From an uncultured Thermoproteales archaeon (GTDB lineage Archaea > Thermoproteota > Thermoprotei > Thermoproteales > Thermoproteaceae), in the NCBI GenBank assembly GCA_938027595.1, contig CALJAK010000005.1:23438-87437 (forward strand): a stretch of 64,000 nt of DNA. The letters are read 5' to 3'. Both the position numbers and the translations under genes were made by a program. Positions within the stretch are counted from its first letter, which is position 1, and every line of letters begins with the position of its first letter. This document shows, piece by piece, positions 1 to 8,205 of this stretch. Below the pieces are notes generated by a model. The model did no database searches and was not told where the DNA came from. It saw only the letters and a program-made list of their open reading frames with translations.

Positions 1-1187
1 TACTAACGCCACTTATAGCGCTCGGCGCGTTAGTGGAGGTGAAGAACTGGCTGGGGTTCCCACTTAACGCCACTGTCTGCAGCGGCTCCATATGTATAAA
101 CACAAACGGCACCGCCGAGGTGTCCCCAGGTTGGGTAGAGGTTTATGTGGGAGAAATTTTGGCGTGGAGAAGTTACGTGACGGATCACGCGGTTGCCGTA
201 ATCCGCCCGCTGGAGCTCGCAATATACCCACTCAAAGCCAGTGGACACGTGTCCATTAGATACGTCAAATTTCTCAATGGGACATATGGAGAAATGCGCC
301 TAGAATTTGTAAACAACACTGCGGACTTCCCCGTGGGTAACGTGAATTACCCAATCGAGATACACATAACAAAACTAGACATATACAAATTGAACGTCAC
401 GGTAAGAACGCAGATCTTCACAGTGATAGATCTAGAAGAGTTGGGGATAGTCAAGACTTGTAAGATTCAGACCGGGGAACCCATCCGCTTGGTTGAGGTG
501 GATAGTTGGAAAGGCGCCGGCGACGTCGCCATATATCTAATCGACGGCGCGAGGGGAGTGGCGTATACAGAGGCACTGACGCCAGACGGCGATATGTACA
601 GTTTTGAGTTTAACCCAGCCGATTACTGCGGCAAAGCGCTATTGCCAAACGTCACGCACGTAGCCATACGCGTGGTGGATTCCTTCGGCGTTGTGAGGAG
701 CGACTGGCCCATTTCTATAGCTGGGAAGACTTTCAGAGGTGAAGCCAAGCTGTGGCTTGTGAGGGGGCTAAACTACACAATCTACGTCAAAACTACATTC
801 GGCACAGTGAATCACTCTCTATCCACTAGACATGACGAGACGATCCAGATAGAGATCCCAAACGCTTACCTAACTATCACCTATAGTAAACCCCCCAGGA
901 GAGTTCACATCGTGGGTCCACATACAATTGTGGATTTCATGCCGAGGAGAGTAGAGCTCCCCCCAGGTCTCTACCTAGTGACGGTGGAGTTTGGCGGAGA
1001 GAATGTAACATATACTGTAGTACTCAGACCGGGCGAGGTGGTGGAGTTGGCGACTGACACCCCCCAACCGGCGCGGGGCGAGCCCCCCACCTGGTTGTTT
1101 GGGTTGACGGTGGCGCTTCTTGCGGCTATAGTGATTCTCGCGGCTATAGTGATTCTCCGCCGTCGACTATCAACAACTGTCCAGTAA
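1..1187 (+). CDS. Surface-exposed membrane-anchored protein, 5' end outside window
   Basis: The reading frame is open from base 3, so the gene starts before the window; the GTG at 33 is not a convincing start because the frame upstream encodes a hydrophobic stretch. The visible ~395 residues are beta-rich with several N-glycosylation sequons (NGT, NNT, NYT), as expected of a protein outside the membrane. It ends in one transmembrane helix (about the last 35 residues) followed by an Arg-rich tail, giving an outside-N, inside-C anchor. I recognise no family. The 3' end overlaps the convergent SDR gene by 44 bases. Function unknown. Confidence 0.75.
   Translation, partial: LTPLIALGALVEVKNWLGFPLNATVCSGSICINTNGTAEVSPGWVEVYVGEILAWRSYVTDHAVAVIRPLELAIYPLKASGHVSIRYVKFLNGTYGEMRLEFVNNTADFPVGNVNYPIEIHITKLDIYKLNVTVRTQIFTVIDLEELGIVKTCKIQTGEPIRLVEVDSWKGAGDVAIYLIDGARGVAYTEALTPDGDMYSFEFNPADYCGKALLPNVTHVAIRVVDSFGVVRSDWPISIAGKTFRGEAKLWLVRGLNYTIYVKTTFGTVNHSLSTRHDETIQIEIPNAYLTITYSKPPRRVHIVGPHTIVDFMPRRVELPPGLYLVTVEFGGENVTYTVVLRPGEVVELATDTPQPARGEPPTWLFGLTVALLAAIVILAAIVILRRRLSTTVQ
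1122..1157 (+). repeat. 18-bp perfect tandem duplication
   Basis: GCGGCTATAGTGATTCTC occurs twice back to back (1122-1139 and 1140-1157). It duplicates the residues AAIVIL inside the C-terminal transmembrane helix of the surface protein, lengthening the hydrophobic core without breaking frame; part of it also lies in the overlapping 3' end of the SDR gene. Confidence 0.9.
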
Positions 1188-1818
1188 CATAACTAGAGCT
1201 GGGAGACAACAGCCAGTATATGGCTTCAGCCGCCTCTCTGGGCGTCGCCAATCTCTTCAGCAGAGTTCTCTCTCTAAATCTACTCAACTCAACTTCGTCA
1301 ATCCACTCAACCCACTTAGTCTCCACTGGCCCAAACGCCACTGAGTTCACTCTAATTGGGCTGAGAATTTTCGCTAAGCTTCTCGTGAGCGAGATCAACG
1401 CGCCTTTCGCCACGGCGTAGGGAACGCCGTACACATCGCCCACTATAGCTGGCGTAGATGTGGCGAACACCACCGAGGAGTTGGTTTTCAAATTCGGCGC
1501 AAACGCCTTGACTACGTTGAAGCTACCCACCACATCTATTTTGAACACTTCTAGAAAATCGTCGCCACTTAACGCGTCAATTTTCTTATTCCACAACTCC
1601 CCACTCCCGTGGCCGTGGAGTAAAGCCAACCCATCTACGTCGCCTACTTCTTCAGCCACCTCGGCGAGGCACTGGACGTCTAAAACATCACAGTTGTAAT
1701 TCACATCTGCGTTTTTCCCCGACCTAGAAATTCCAATTACGTAATCTCCCCTCTCTCTCGCTAGATTCACTAGAGCGCTGCCGATACCCCCACTCGCGCC
1801 AGTTATTACAATCTTCAT
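1144..1818 (-). CDS. Short-chain dehydrogenase/reductase
   Basis: Classical SDR of about 224 residues. The Rossmann motif TGASGGIG sits at the N-terminus and the catalytic YxxxK appears as YAVAK about two thirds along, with a C-terminal VTGQLLIVDGG typical of the family. Start chosen at ATG 1818 because its ATGA overlaps the stop of the upstream GTP cyclohydrolase gene, indicating translational coupling; an in-frame ATG six codons earlier is less likely. The coupling suggests a pterin-type substrate (sepiapterin reductase or dihydromonapterin reductase-like), but that is inference; the substrate cannot be read from the sequence. Confidence 0.85.
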   Translation of the reverse strand: MKIVITGASGGIGSALVNLARERGDYVIGISRSGKNADVNYNCDVLDVQCLAEVAEEVGDVDGLALLHGHGSGELWNKKIDALSGDDFLEVFKIDVVGSFNVVKAFAPNLKTNSSVVFATSTPAIVGDVYGVPYAVAKGALISLTRSLAKILSPIRVNSVAFGPVETKWVEWIDEVELSRFRERTLLKRLATPREAAEAIYWLLSPSSSYVTGQLLIVDGGESL

Positions 1819-2375
1819 CTCAACGGCCTTCTGCAAGTCAACATGACGGAAATGTCTCCCCTCTTCGCTTCAGTGACCATATTGTGGTGCTCGTCTCTCG
1901 CCCCCCTGACGTATGAACACATATGTATACCACACACTTTTACATAAACCGCCCTAGCTCTCAGTTTATCCATCAGCAAGTCGGCAAGCCACTCTGTATA
2001 TCTCTCTTGCATTATCGGCCTAGCCGCCGCCCACTTCACTAACTTGATTACCTTACTGAGGCCCGGCACTTTGCCGCTCGGCACATACGCCACCGAAACT
2101 CTCAATATGATCGGCAACAGATGGTGTTCGCAGATAGACACAGCGCTCACGTTCTCCACGACTACGGGCCCCAATTCTGCCTCGTACTCCAGGGGGAAGA
2201 ACACTATCTCCGGCGGCGGCTCTCTCAACCCCCTAGTGAGTTCCTCCATGGCTTTTACAAATCGCTTTGGCGTGTTGACCAAGCCGGGTCTAGAGAGATC
2301 CTCACCCAGATGTCTCAACAAGAGCTCTACCCCCCGCTCTGGCCTCCCCTCAGAGCTCTCCCTCTCCCGTAACAC
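1815..2375 (-). CDS. folE: GTP cyclohydrolase I (FolE type)
   Basis: Converts GTP to 7,8-dihydroneopterin triphosphate, the entry step to pterins and to preQ0/archaeosine. The signature CEHHLLP with its zinc Cys and His, the VPGLSK segment, and the second zinc Cys region CGIHMCSYVRG near the C-terminus are all present. Start placed at GTG 2375, because a TTTAAA box is centred 25 bases upstream, the usual leaderless spacing here; the longer frame to ATG 2432 would start upstream of that box. The N-terminal part overlaps the 3' end of the glycosyltransferase gene by 49 bases. Coupled by ATGA to the SDR gene. Many archaea use the unrelated MptA instead, so the type I enzyme is notable. Confidence 0.9.
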   Translation of the reverse strand: MLRERESSEGRPERGVELLLRHLGEDLSRPGLVNTPKRFVKAMEELTRGLREPPPEIVFFPLEYEAELGPVVVENVSAVSICEHHLLPIILRVSVAYVPSGKVPGLSKVIKLVKWAAARPIMQERYTEWLADLLMDKLRARAVYVKVCGIHMCSYVRGARDEHHNMVTEAKRGDISVMLTCRRPLR

Positions 2376-3286
2376 GTAGAAAGTTCGAAATTTCTTTTTA
2401 AACACAAACGACGCCCCCGCCACTTGAAACACTTCCTAGGTATAGACGCGATGAACACCGCCGCTTGTATCGGCCTCTCCAGCGGCGACAAGACCACTTG
2501 CCCCCAATCCACCCGACCCAACGCTCTCCGTGAACGCAAGGCAGTTCTCACGGCGTGTATCACAAAGAGAGCTGGAAAGAACAACGCAGCGGCGGTCCAG
2601 AGAGTGTAGTAAGCCAACTCTAGAGACCAGAGCAAGGGATTTCCAAACTTAGCGGCCACGGCTTGCCTGACGTAAAAACCGCCATCTGCCTTCTCCATGG
2701 GCACGAGAATGGGCAAGACTTCAATCTCGTCAGCGATTGCCGTCAGAGCCATGTCGTCAATTGGACAACTCAAGAGAGCCTCTACAGCTTCCCGCTTCTT
2801 GTAGCTCGGCACCGCCATGGCGCCTCCGTAGAGAAAACGAGTGCGCCTCCAGACCATCCAATCGAAGCCGCCTAGAGAGAAAGCGTTTTGTAACTTGTCC
2901 AAGACCCATCTGTAGGCCGTGACGAATTTGCCGCAGCTGGCGTTTTTCAAAATCTCAACCCAAACCCCCGGCACTACGTCGTCGTCTATGAAGACGTAGG
3001 AATCCGCCTCTACGGACTCCAATAGAGTTGCCAACGCGCCGGACTTGCCCATGTACTTATTCACTAAACACTTCACGCCCAGCGCTTCGACTACCCTCGC
3101 GTCTTCCTCATTGTCTACTATGACGTAATCTACGTAATTTCTATGTCTCGCCACTCTGGCGGGGTCTACAGTGGGCATAGCCACTACCACACGACATCGC
3201 TGACCGCCGGCGGGTTGTGGCAGAGTTAACTCTCTGGCCAAGTGGATTATTTCGTAGAGGAGTATTGGGATCGCTATGTGCATGAC
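2327..3286 (-). CDS. Membrane-associated family 2-type glycosyltransferase
   Basis: About 319 residues. An N-terminal hydrophobic helix is followed by a GT-A-like domain with the metal-binding acidic cluster VFIDDDVVP near residue 100 and a distal DDMA segment, then a C-terminal hydrophobic helical region. This fits an inverting glycosyltransferase acting at the inner membrane face on lipid or S-layer glycan substrates. Start placed at ATG 3286; ATG 3328 is also in frame but would lie upstream of the shared TATA element at 3303-3309. Divergent from nuoD. The substrate is unknown. Confidence 0.75.
   Translation of the reverse strand, partial: VMHIAIPILLYEIIHLARELTLPQPAGGQRCRVVVAMPTVDPARVARHRNYVDYVIVDNEEDARVVEALGVKCLVNKYMGKSGALATLLESVEADSYVFIDDDVVPGVWVEILKNASCGKFVTAYRWVLDKLQNAFSLGGFDWMVWRRTRFLYGGAMAVPSYKKREAVEALLSCPIDDMALTAIADEIEVLPILVPMEKADGGFYVRQAVAAKFGNPLLWSLELAYYTLWTAAALFFPALFVIHAVRTALRSRRALGRVDWGQVVLSPLERPIQAAVFIASIPRKCFKWRGRRLCLKRNFELSTCYGRGRALRGGQSGG
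2397..2402 (-). promoter_or_regulatory. TATA box of folE-SDR operon
   Basis: TTTAAA on the minus strand, followed by AAG, centred about 25 bases before GTG 2375. It lies inside the coding end of the upstream glycosyltransferase gene, so folE probably has its own leaderless promoter. Confidence 0.55.
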
Positions 3287-3302
3287 TGAATAGAAATAAT
3301 AG

Positions 3303-3309
3303 TTAAAAA
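3303..3309. promoter_or_regulatory. Shared TATA element between glycosyltransferase and nuoD
   Basis: TTAAAAA on the plus strand lies about 23 bases before the nuoD ATG (3329); its complement TTTTTAA lies about 20 bases before the glycosyltransferase ATG at 3286. It may serve both divergent genes. Confidence 0.5.
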
Positions 3310-3328
3310 CGAGGTGAGATAAATACAT

Positions 3329-4534
3329 ATGAGAGAGGAGAGCTATGGTCTCGTCCTCGGCGAGAGAGACCTCGGGGCGGGCCGCCGCGTGCTCGACATT
3401 TTCTGGGGTCCGCAACACCCCACTTCTGGACACACTCGTTTTATTGTGGAAGTCGACGGCGACATAGTGGTAAACGTCACTCCAGACCCGGGTTACGTAC
3501 ATCGCACTATGGAGAAACTAGGCGAAACGCGGCACTGGATTCAGAACATTCCTCTCTTCGAACGCCTCTCGCTTCCAGACGCCATTAACGTCACTTGGGC
3601 CTATGCCCTGGCAGTGGAGAAGTTGCTCAAATACGACGTTTCTCCAAGAGCGCAGTACCTGCGCGTAATCATGGGCGAACTCAGCCGCATTTCTACACAT
3701 CTATACGACCTCGGTCTCCACGGGATAATGATAGGCTCCTCCACGGGGTTCATGTGGGGTTACGGCTTGCGGGAGTTGTTAGTCCACTTGTGGGCTATGG
3801 TGTCTGGCTCGAGGACTACCCCCACTTGGGTAGTGCCGGGGGGCGTGAGGACGGCGCCTCCAGACGCTTTCTATGAACAAACAAAGGGATTTTTACAATA
3901 CCTAGAGAAGAAAATCGATGAGTTTGTGAGAGTAGTTGTAAAAAACCCAGTTGGCTTCTATCGGCTTAAAGACGTGGGGTATTTGAGTAAAGAGGAAGCT
4001 GCTCGCCTCATGGCCACGGGGCCGGGAGCCAGGGGGTCTGGCGTTGCGTGGGACGCCCGCAAGGCGTATAAATACGGCATTTATGACGAGTTAGAGTGGG
4101 ATATATGTGTAGAAGACGGAGGCGATTCATTGGCACGTACAATGGTGAGAATTTGTGAAATTAAACAAAGCGCTGGGATAATTAGACAAGCGTTGGATAG
4201 AGCGCCTAGAGAGGGGTCGTTAGTCGGCGACGCTGCGCTTCATAGATTACCCCCAAAATTGAGAGAGAAAGCTAACGAATACGTAAAACTAAGCGGCTTT
4301 TTTGTCGTAATGTTACCACAGGGAGAGGGAACTGGAATTACAGAGGGGGGTAGGGGGCGGTATTATTTTCACGTATTCGGCGACGGTAGTGAAAAACCGT
4401 ATAGAGTGAGGATTTCCACGCCTAGTTGGCAAAATTTGAGGCCTATGATAAAGGCCTTCATAGGCTCTCGCTTAATGGACCTCCCAGCGATATACGGCTC
4501 TTTCGGCTACTTCCCACCAGAACAAGATAGATAA
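3329..4534 (+). CDS. nuoD: Complex I 49-kDa type subunit NuoD
   Basis: Membrane-bound NADH dehydrogenase-type (complex I) catalytic subunit that helps form the quinone site. Motif FWGPQHPTSGHTRF near residue 28 matches the family HFGPQHP signature, and DPGYVHR follows as in the homologues. 401 residues, full length; the C-terminus ends near SFGYFPPEQDR where the related subunits carry the conserved acidic-DR tail. First gene of an eight-gene operon. nuoA, nuoB and nuoC, which usually precede nuoD, are absent here and must be elsewhere or missing. Confidence 0.93.
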   Translation: MREESYGLVLGERDLGAGRRVLDIFWGPQHPTSGHTRFIVEVDGDIVVNVTPDPGYVHRTMEKLGETRHWIQNIPLFERLSLPDAINVTWAYALAVEKLLKYDVSPRAQYLRVIMGELSRISTHLYDLGLHGIMIGSSTGFMWGYGLRELLVHLWAMVSGSRTTPTWVVPGGVRTAPPDAFYEQTKGFLQYLEKKIDEFVRVVVKNPVGFYRLKDVGYLSKEEAARLMATGPGARGSGVAWDARKAYKYGIYDELEWDICVEDGGDSLARTMVRICEIKQSAGIIRQALDRAPREGSLVGDAALHRLPPKLREKANEYVKLSGFFVVMLPQGEGTGITEGGRGRYYFHVFGDGSEKPYRVRISTPSWQNLRPMIKAFIGSRLMDLPAIYGSFGYFPPEQDR

Positions 4535-4536
4535 AT

Positions 4537-5574
4537 ATGGTAAACAACATTCTCATGGATTGGGGGTTTCTCTTTTCGGCTCGCCTCTGGTTTTTCGTAT
4601 TGATGTTCGCAGCGTCGGGGATTGTGTTACTCACAGTGGTTTGGTTCGAGCGTAAAGCTGCAGCTCGCGTACAAATGAGAGTGGGGCCTTACCATGTGTC
4701 GCCACAACTCGGCGGATATTTACAATTATTAGCAGACGCTTTTAAATTTATCATTAGCGAACCGATTGTTCACAAAGGCGCTTATAGACTTTTGTTCATG
4801 TGGGGTCCGGCTATATTCGTCACGCTTGCTTTCGGAGCTTCCCTCCTCATTCCACTCACTCCAGAACTTCGGCTGATAAGAGATGTGAATTTACTCCCTT
4901 ACGGCTTAGTTTTTTCACTAGTAGTCTTACTGTTAGTCTCTATAGCTATAGTCCTCATTGGTTGGTCTGCAAATAACAAATTCGCATACATAGGCGCCGC
5001 TAGAGAAGCTCTAATAGTAACGGCATATGAACTTCCGTTACTTTTGTCGTTTTTAGCTATGGTTATCTTATACGGCACGTTGAACCCAATAGAGATTGTA
5101 GAGAGGCAGTGGTTGGCAGGGGCGTTGTTAAACCCACTGGCATTTCTCGTCTTCATAATAGCCACCGCTATGGCTACGGCTAAATTCCCCTTCGAGATTG
5201 CAGATTACGAAGGCGATGTGGCTACTGGTCCCTATAGCGACTACGGAGGAATATTTCTAGTTTTGTCTTTCGCCGGCGGTGCGTATTACGCCACTTTCTC
5301 GTACTCTTTCTTAGCGACGTTGCTCTTCCTAGGCGGATGGGGAATCCCAAATTTCGCCGTTGGGTCTTGGCCGCAGGACATGTTAGGCCATTTACTCCTC
5401 GCCGGGTGGTTTCTCTTAAAGACAACAATTTTAATGATGTTTTTCGCATTTCTGAGAGCAGCTATGCCTGTATTGAGACTTGACCACACGTTGTTGTTTG
5501 GGTGGAGGGGGCTGCTCGTGCTTTCAATACTCGCAGTGGTGTGGTCTGTAGTTCTGAAGTTTGTGGGGATATGA
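4537..5574 (+). CDS. nuoH: Complex I membrane subunit NuoH
   Basis: ND1/NuoH family, about eight transmembrane helices, 345 residues. Contains the conserved ERKxxARVQMRVGP segment (around residue 35) and the later FPFEIADYE quinone-loop segment. It links the peripheral arm and quinone cavity to the proton-pumping arm. Two bases separate it from nuoD, and its stop overlaps the nuoI start (ATGA). Confidence 0.95.
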   Translation: MVNNILMDWGFLFSARLWFFVLMFAASGIVLLTVVWFERKAAARVQMRVGPYHVSPQLGGYLQLLADAFKFIISEPIVHKGAYRLLFMWGPAIFVTLAFGASLLIPLTPELRLIRDVNLLPYGLVFSLVVLLLVSIAIVLIGWSANNKFAYIGAAREALIVTAYELPLLLSFLAMVILYGTLNPIEIVERQWLAGALLNPLAFLVFIIATAMATAKFPFEIADYEGDVATGPYSDYGGIFLVLSFAGGAYYATFSYSFLATLLFLGGWGIPNFAVGSWPQDMLGHLLLAGWFLLKTTILMMFFAFLRAAMPVLRLDHTLLFGWRGLLVLSILAVVWSVVLKFVGI

Positions 5575-6041
5575 CTTCCGTGGGGTATATAGTTAAAGCT
5601 ACTATAGACGCTTTACGTGTAGCCGCTCGAAATTTCGTAAAACCTGAACGTATCACTGTGTACTATCCCTACGAAAAGTTAGAATACGTGAGGATGAGGG
5701 GTTGGATTGGACTCTGGACTGAGAAATGTACATCTTGTATGCTCTGTGCCAGAATTTGTCCAACTAACGCCATAAAGATGTACCCAGCGCCCAACGCAAA
5801 GCGGTACCCCGGCGTCGACTACGGGCGTTGTATAATGTGCCACTTCTGTATAGACATATGCCCAGCTGACGCACTTTACCCAACAGACATAAAAGAATTG
5901 GCTTGGTACAACTATAGAGAGATGATATATACGCCAGATATGGAGAGAGAACCGCCGAAAGTTGAAGAAACATACAAATATGTAAAAGTGTCAATAAAAT
6001 ATGAAAATGGTATACCAAGGAAAATAGAAACAGTTAAATAA
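5571..6041 (+). CDS. nuoI: Complex I ferredoxin subunit NuoI
   Basis: 156-residue iron-sulfur subunit with two complete [4Fe-4S] motifs, CTSCMLCARICP and CIMCHFCIDICP. These carry electrons toward NuoB and quinone. The start ATG overlaps the nuoH stop as ATGA; a longer in-frame extension to 5502 is rejected because it would lie inside nuoH. As in other archaeal complexes no NADH-module genes (nuoEFG) are nearby, so the electron donor may be ferredoxin or another carrier; this is inference. Confidence 0.95.
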   Translation: MTSVGYIVKATIDALRVAARNFVKPERITVYYPYEKLEYVRMRGWIGLWTEKCTSCMLCARICPTNAIKMYPAPNAKRYPGVDYGRCIMCHFCIDICPADALYPTDIKELAWYNYREMIYTPDMEREPPKVEETYKYVKVSIKYENGIPRKIETVK

Positions 6042-6071
6042 TATTTTTTAACACCACATTACAGAAAACCC

Positions 6072-6497
6072 ATGATAGATATTGTACTACTCACAGCAGC
6101 CCTATTTTTTGGTGTTTTGACAGTGTATTCCAGAGATAACGTCTATTCAGCGGCTAGTCTAGCCGCAGCTGCGGGATCAGTGGCGTTGTTCTTCCTATAC
6201 TTAACTCAATTCGCTGCGGCTTTCTTGTTACTAGTAATATACATCGGAGCAGTTATGTTGCTCGTGATAATGACCGCAGCGATGTTCAACACTGCACAGA
6301 GATGGAGCGGCAGACAGCTCTGGGCCACCACGATAGTTTTCATGGCAGCCGTAGCGATCGCCGTAGCCACTTTTGGACATTCGCAGATGACTCAACTATC
6401 TGTACAAGTGGGAGATTTGACGAGTGTGGTGGTTCTACTCTTTGCAGTGGCGGTAGTTTCGCTTTTGGTTAGCACAGAAATTGCAAAGAAAACATGA
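6072..6497 (+). CDS. nuoJ: Complex I membrane subunit NuoJ
   Basis: ND6/NuoJ-like protein of 141 residues with five hydrophobic helices, including the conserved LLVIYIGAVMLLVIM helix 3 region. A 30-base gap with a T-rich stretch separates it from nuoI, the only real gap in the operon, so a weak internal promoter or processing site is possible. Overlaps nuoK by an ATGA-type junction. Confidence 0.9.
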   Translation: MIDIVLLTAALFFGVLTVYSRDNVYSAASLAAAAGSVALFFLYLTQFAAAFLLLVIYIGAVMLLVIMTAAMFNTAQRWSGRQLWATTIVFMAAVAIAVATFGHSQMTQLSVQVGDLTSVVVLLFAVAVVSLLVSTEIAKKT

Positions 6498-6781
6498 TGG
6501 GGTACATAGTTGGATTTGTGTTGATATTGTTAGGCATCTATAGCATAGCCACCACGCGAGACCTCGTCCGCATGCTCATCTCGCTAGAGTTAGTCACCGT
6601 GGGGGGCTTCGCCATGTTTGCCGCAGTGTCGCTGAGTAATCCAACCTTAGCGCTATACGGCGTATTGATACTAGTCATGATATCTGTATCGGAAGTGGCT
6701 GTCTTGGCGGCGTTGGTGTATAGAAACTATCTACTGACTCGCCGAGTGGATGTATCCTCTATCGCCACTGGGGAACCATGA
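6494..6781 (+). CDS. nuoK: Complex I membrane subunit NuoK
   Basis: ND4L/NuoK-like, 95 residues, three transmembrane helices. It has the conserved acidic residue in LISLELVTVG (helix 2) and a second one in SVSEVAVLAAL (helix 3), both needed for proton translocation in homologues. Start and stop each overlap the neighbouring genes by four bases. Confidence 0.92.
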   Translation: MMGYIVGFVLILLGIYSIATTRDLVRMLISLELVTVGGFAMFAAVSLSNPTLALYGVLILVMISVSEVAVLAALVYRNYLLTRRVDVSSIATGEP

Positions 6782-8205
6782 TCATTCTTGCGTCAATCTT
6801 GACGCCCATGGCGCTGTCTCTTGTGGCGTATGTGGCGGCCAAGAGGTCAACCACTCTCGCCGGCTTCATATCTGCAATTGCCCTGCTACCTATCTTAATT
6901 ATCTCATCGTATGTAGTGTTGAGCGCCGGGTCGCTGAGCGAGGGAACGTTCAGAGATTTCGAAATTCTCGCCTTCAGAGTGATTCCCTTCAACGGAATTT
7001 TCCTACTCACAGTAGCGCTCGTGGGGTTTTTCGTGGCGTTGTTTTCACCTCCATACATGGAACACAGAAGCGAGGAATTGGGGAGAGACTCTTCGCTCTT
7101 CTATTTGACATATGGCTTTTTCTTGGGGGGACTTGCCGGTTCGTTTGTAGCGGCGAACTTGATCTCAGTTTACATCTTCATCGAAATTGCGCTAATTGCA
7201 TCTCTGTTTCAAGTGTTGTACTACGGCTATGGCGATAGAGTGAGGATAACTGTGATGTATCTAGTGTGGTCACACCTCGGCGCTTTTCTAATCTTAGCTG
7301 GCTTTCTACTCTTAGCCGCAAAGGGCGTTTACTATGTACCGCTGTTGGTGGAGTCCGGCTATCTATACCAAGACGTCTTGATATTTTTGTTGATTCTAGT
7401 GGGGGCACTCATAAAGATGGCCACGTTGGGGGTACACATGTGGCTGCCTTACGTCCACGCCGAGGCGCCCACGCCGCTGTCTGCGCTGCTGAGTCCAGTG
7501 TTGGTTGGGGTCGGTGGTTACATAATTGCGGCGGTGGGTATGTACACAGTGCCCGCGGGGTGGACACAGTGGCTCGTTTATTACTCTATCGCCACCGCCA
7601 TATATGGCGGTTTGATGGCTTTCTTACAACAAGACATAAAGCGGCTCTTCGCGTATTCCACTGTCTCTCAAATGGGTTATATGCTATTGGGCATCTCGCT
7701 CTTCAATACGTTGGGTTTCACGGCAGCTGCGCTCTTGTACCTCAGCCACGGGTTGGGGAAGGCGGTGTTGTTCATGACTGCAGGTTACTTCATCACACAT
7801 CTCCACACACGTGATGTGAAGAAAATGGGTGGGTTGTATGGGTGGAGACCCGAACTAGCGGGCGCCGCCATAGTTGGTTTTCTAAACCTCGCCGGGATCC
7901 TCAGCGTTGGTATGGTCTCAGAAATAGTCTTGACAGTGGCTTACGCAAATCACTTCGGGTCTGACTTTGCGTGGTATGTGCCGTATGCGTTTATGTTGTT
8001 AGTGACTGCAGTCTACGCCTTCAACACAGTGCGCATAGTTTTCTTCGGTCCACACAAGAGAGAAGATAAGGGAGCTGTGGACATGGCGCTCGTTTCCATC
8101 GTAGCCACCGCTTTTGTGTCGCTTCTCTTCTTCATACCGCCCTTCTCAACGGCGTTGGTGGACAACGTATACAGATTTCTCGAAGTGGTGGGGCCATGGA
8201 GGTAG
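6778..8205 (+). CDS. nuoM: Complex I antiporter-like subunit NuoM
   Basis: 475-residue member of the proton-antiporter family (ND4/NuoM). Multiple helices with the broken-helix Lys/His region LGVHMWLPYVHAEAPTPLSA, a hallmark of these subunits, and the LFAYSTVSQMGYM segment. Short for NuoM, so it may equally be a NuoN/MrpD-type paralogue; the assignment rests on order and length. Overlaps the next gene by 10 bases. Confidence 0.85.
   Translation: MIILASILTPMALSLVAYVAAKRSTTLAGFISAIALLPILIISSYVVLSAGSLSEGTFRDFEILAFRVIPFNGIFLLTVALVGFFVALFSPPYMEHRSEELGRDSSLFYLTYGFFLGGLAGSFVAANLISVYIFIEIALIASLFQVLYYGYGDRVRITVMYLVWSHLGAFLILAGFLLLAAKGVYYVPLLVESGYLYQDVLIFLLILVGALIKMATLGVHMWLPYVHAEAPTPLSALLSPVLVGVGGYIIAAVGMYTVPAGWTQWLVYYSIATAIYGGLMAFLQQDIKRLFAYSTVSQMGYMLLGISLFNTLGFTAAALLYLSHGLGKAVLFMTAGYFITHLHTRDVKKMGGLYGWRPELAGAAIVGFLNLAGILSVGMVSEIVLTVAYANHFGSDFAWYVPYAFMLLVTAVYAFNTVRIVFFGPHKREDKGAVDMALVSIVATAFVSLLFFIPPFSTALVDNVYRFLEVVGPWR

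Noticed and set aside
6750..7238. 162-codon frame inside nuoM
   Set aside because: It is out of frame with a strongly conserved complex I gene and has no family features.
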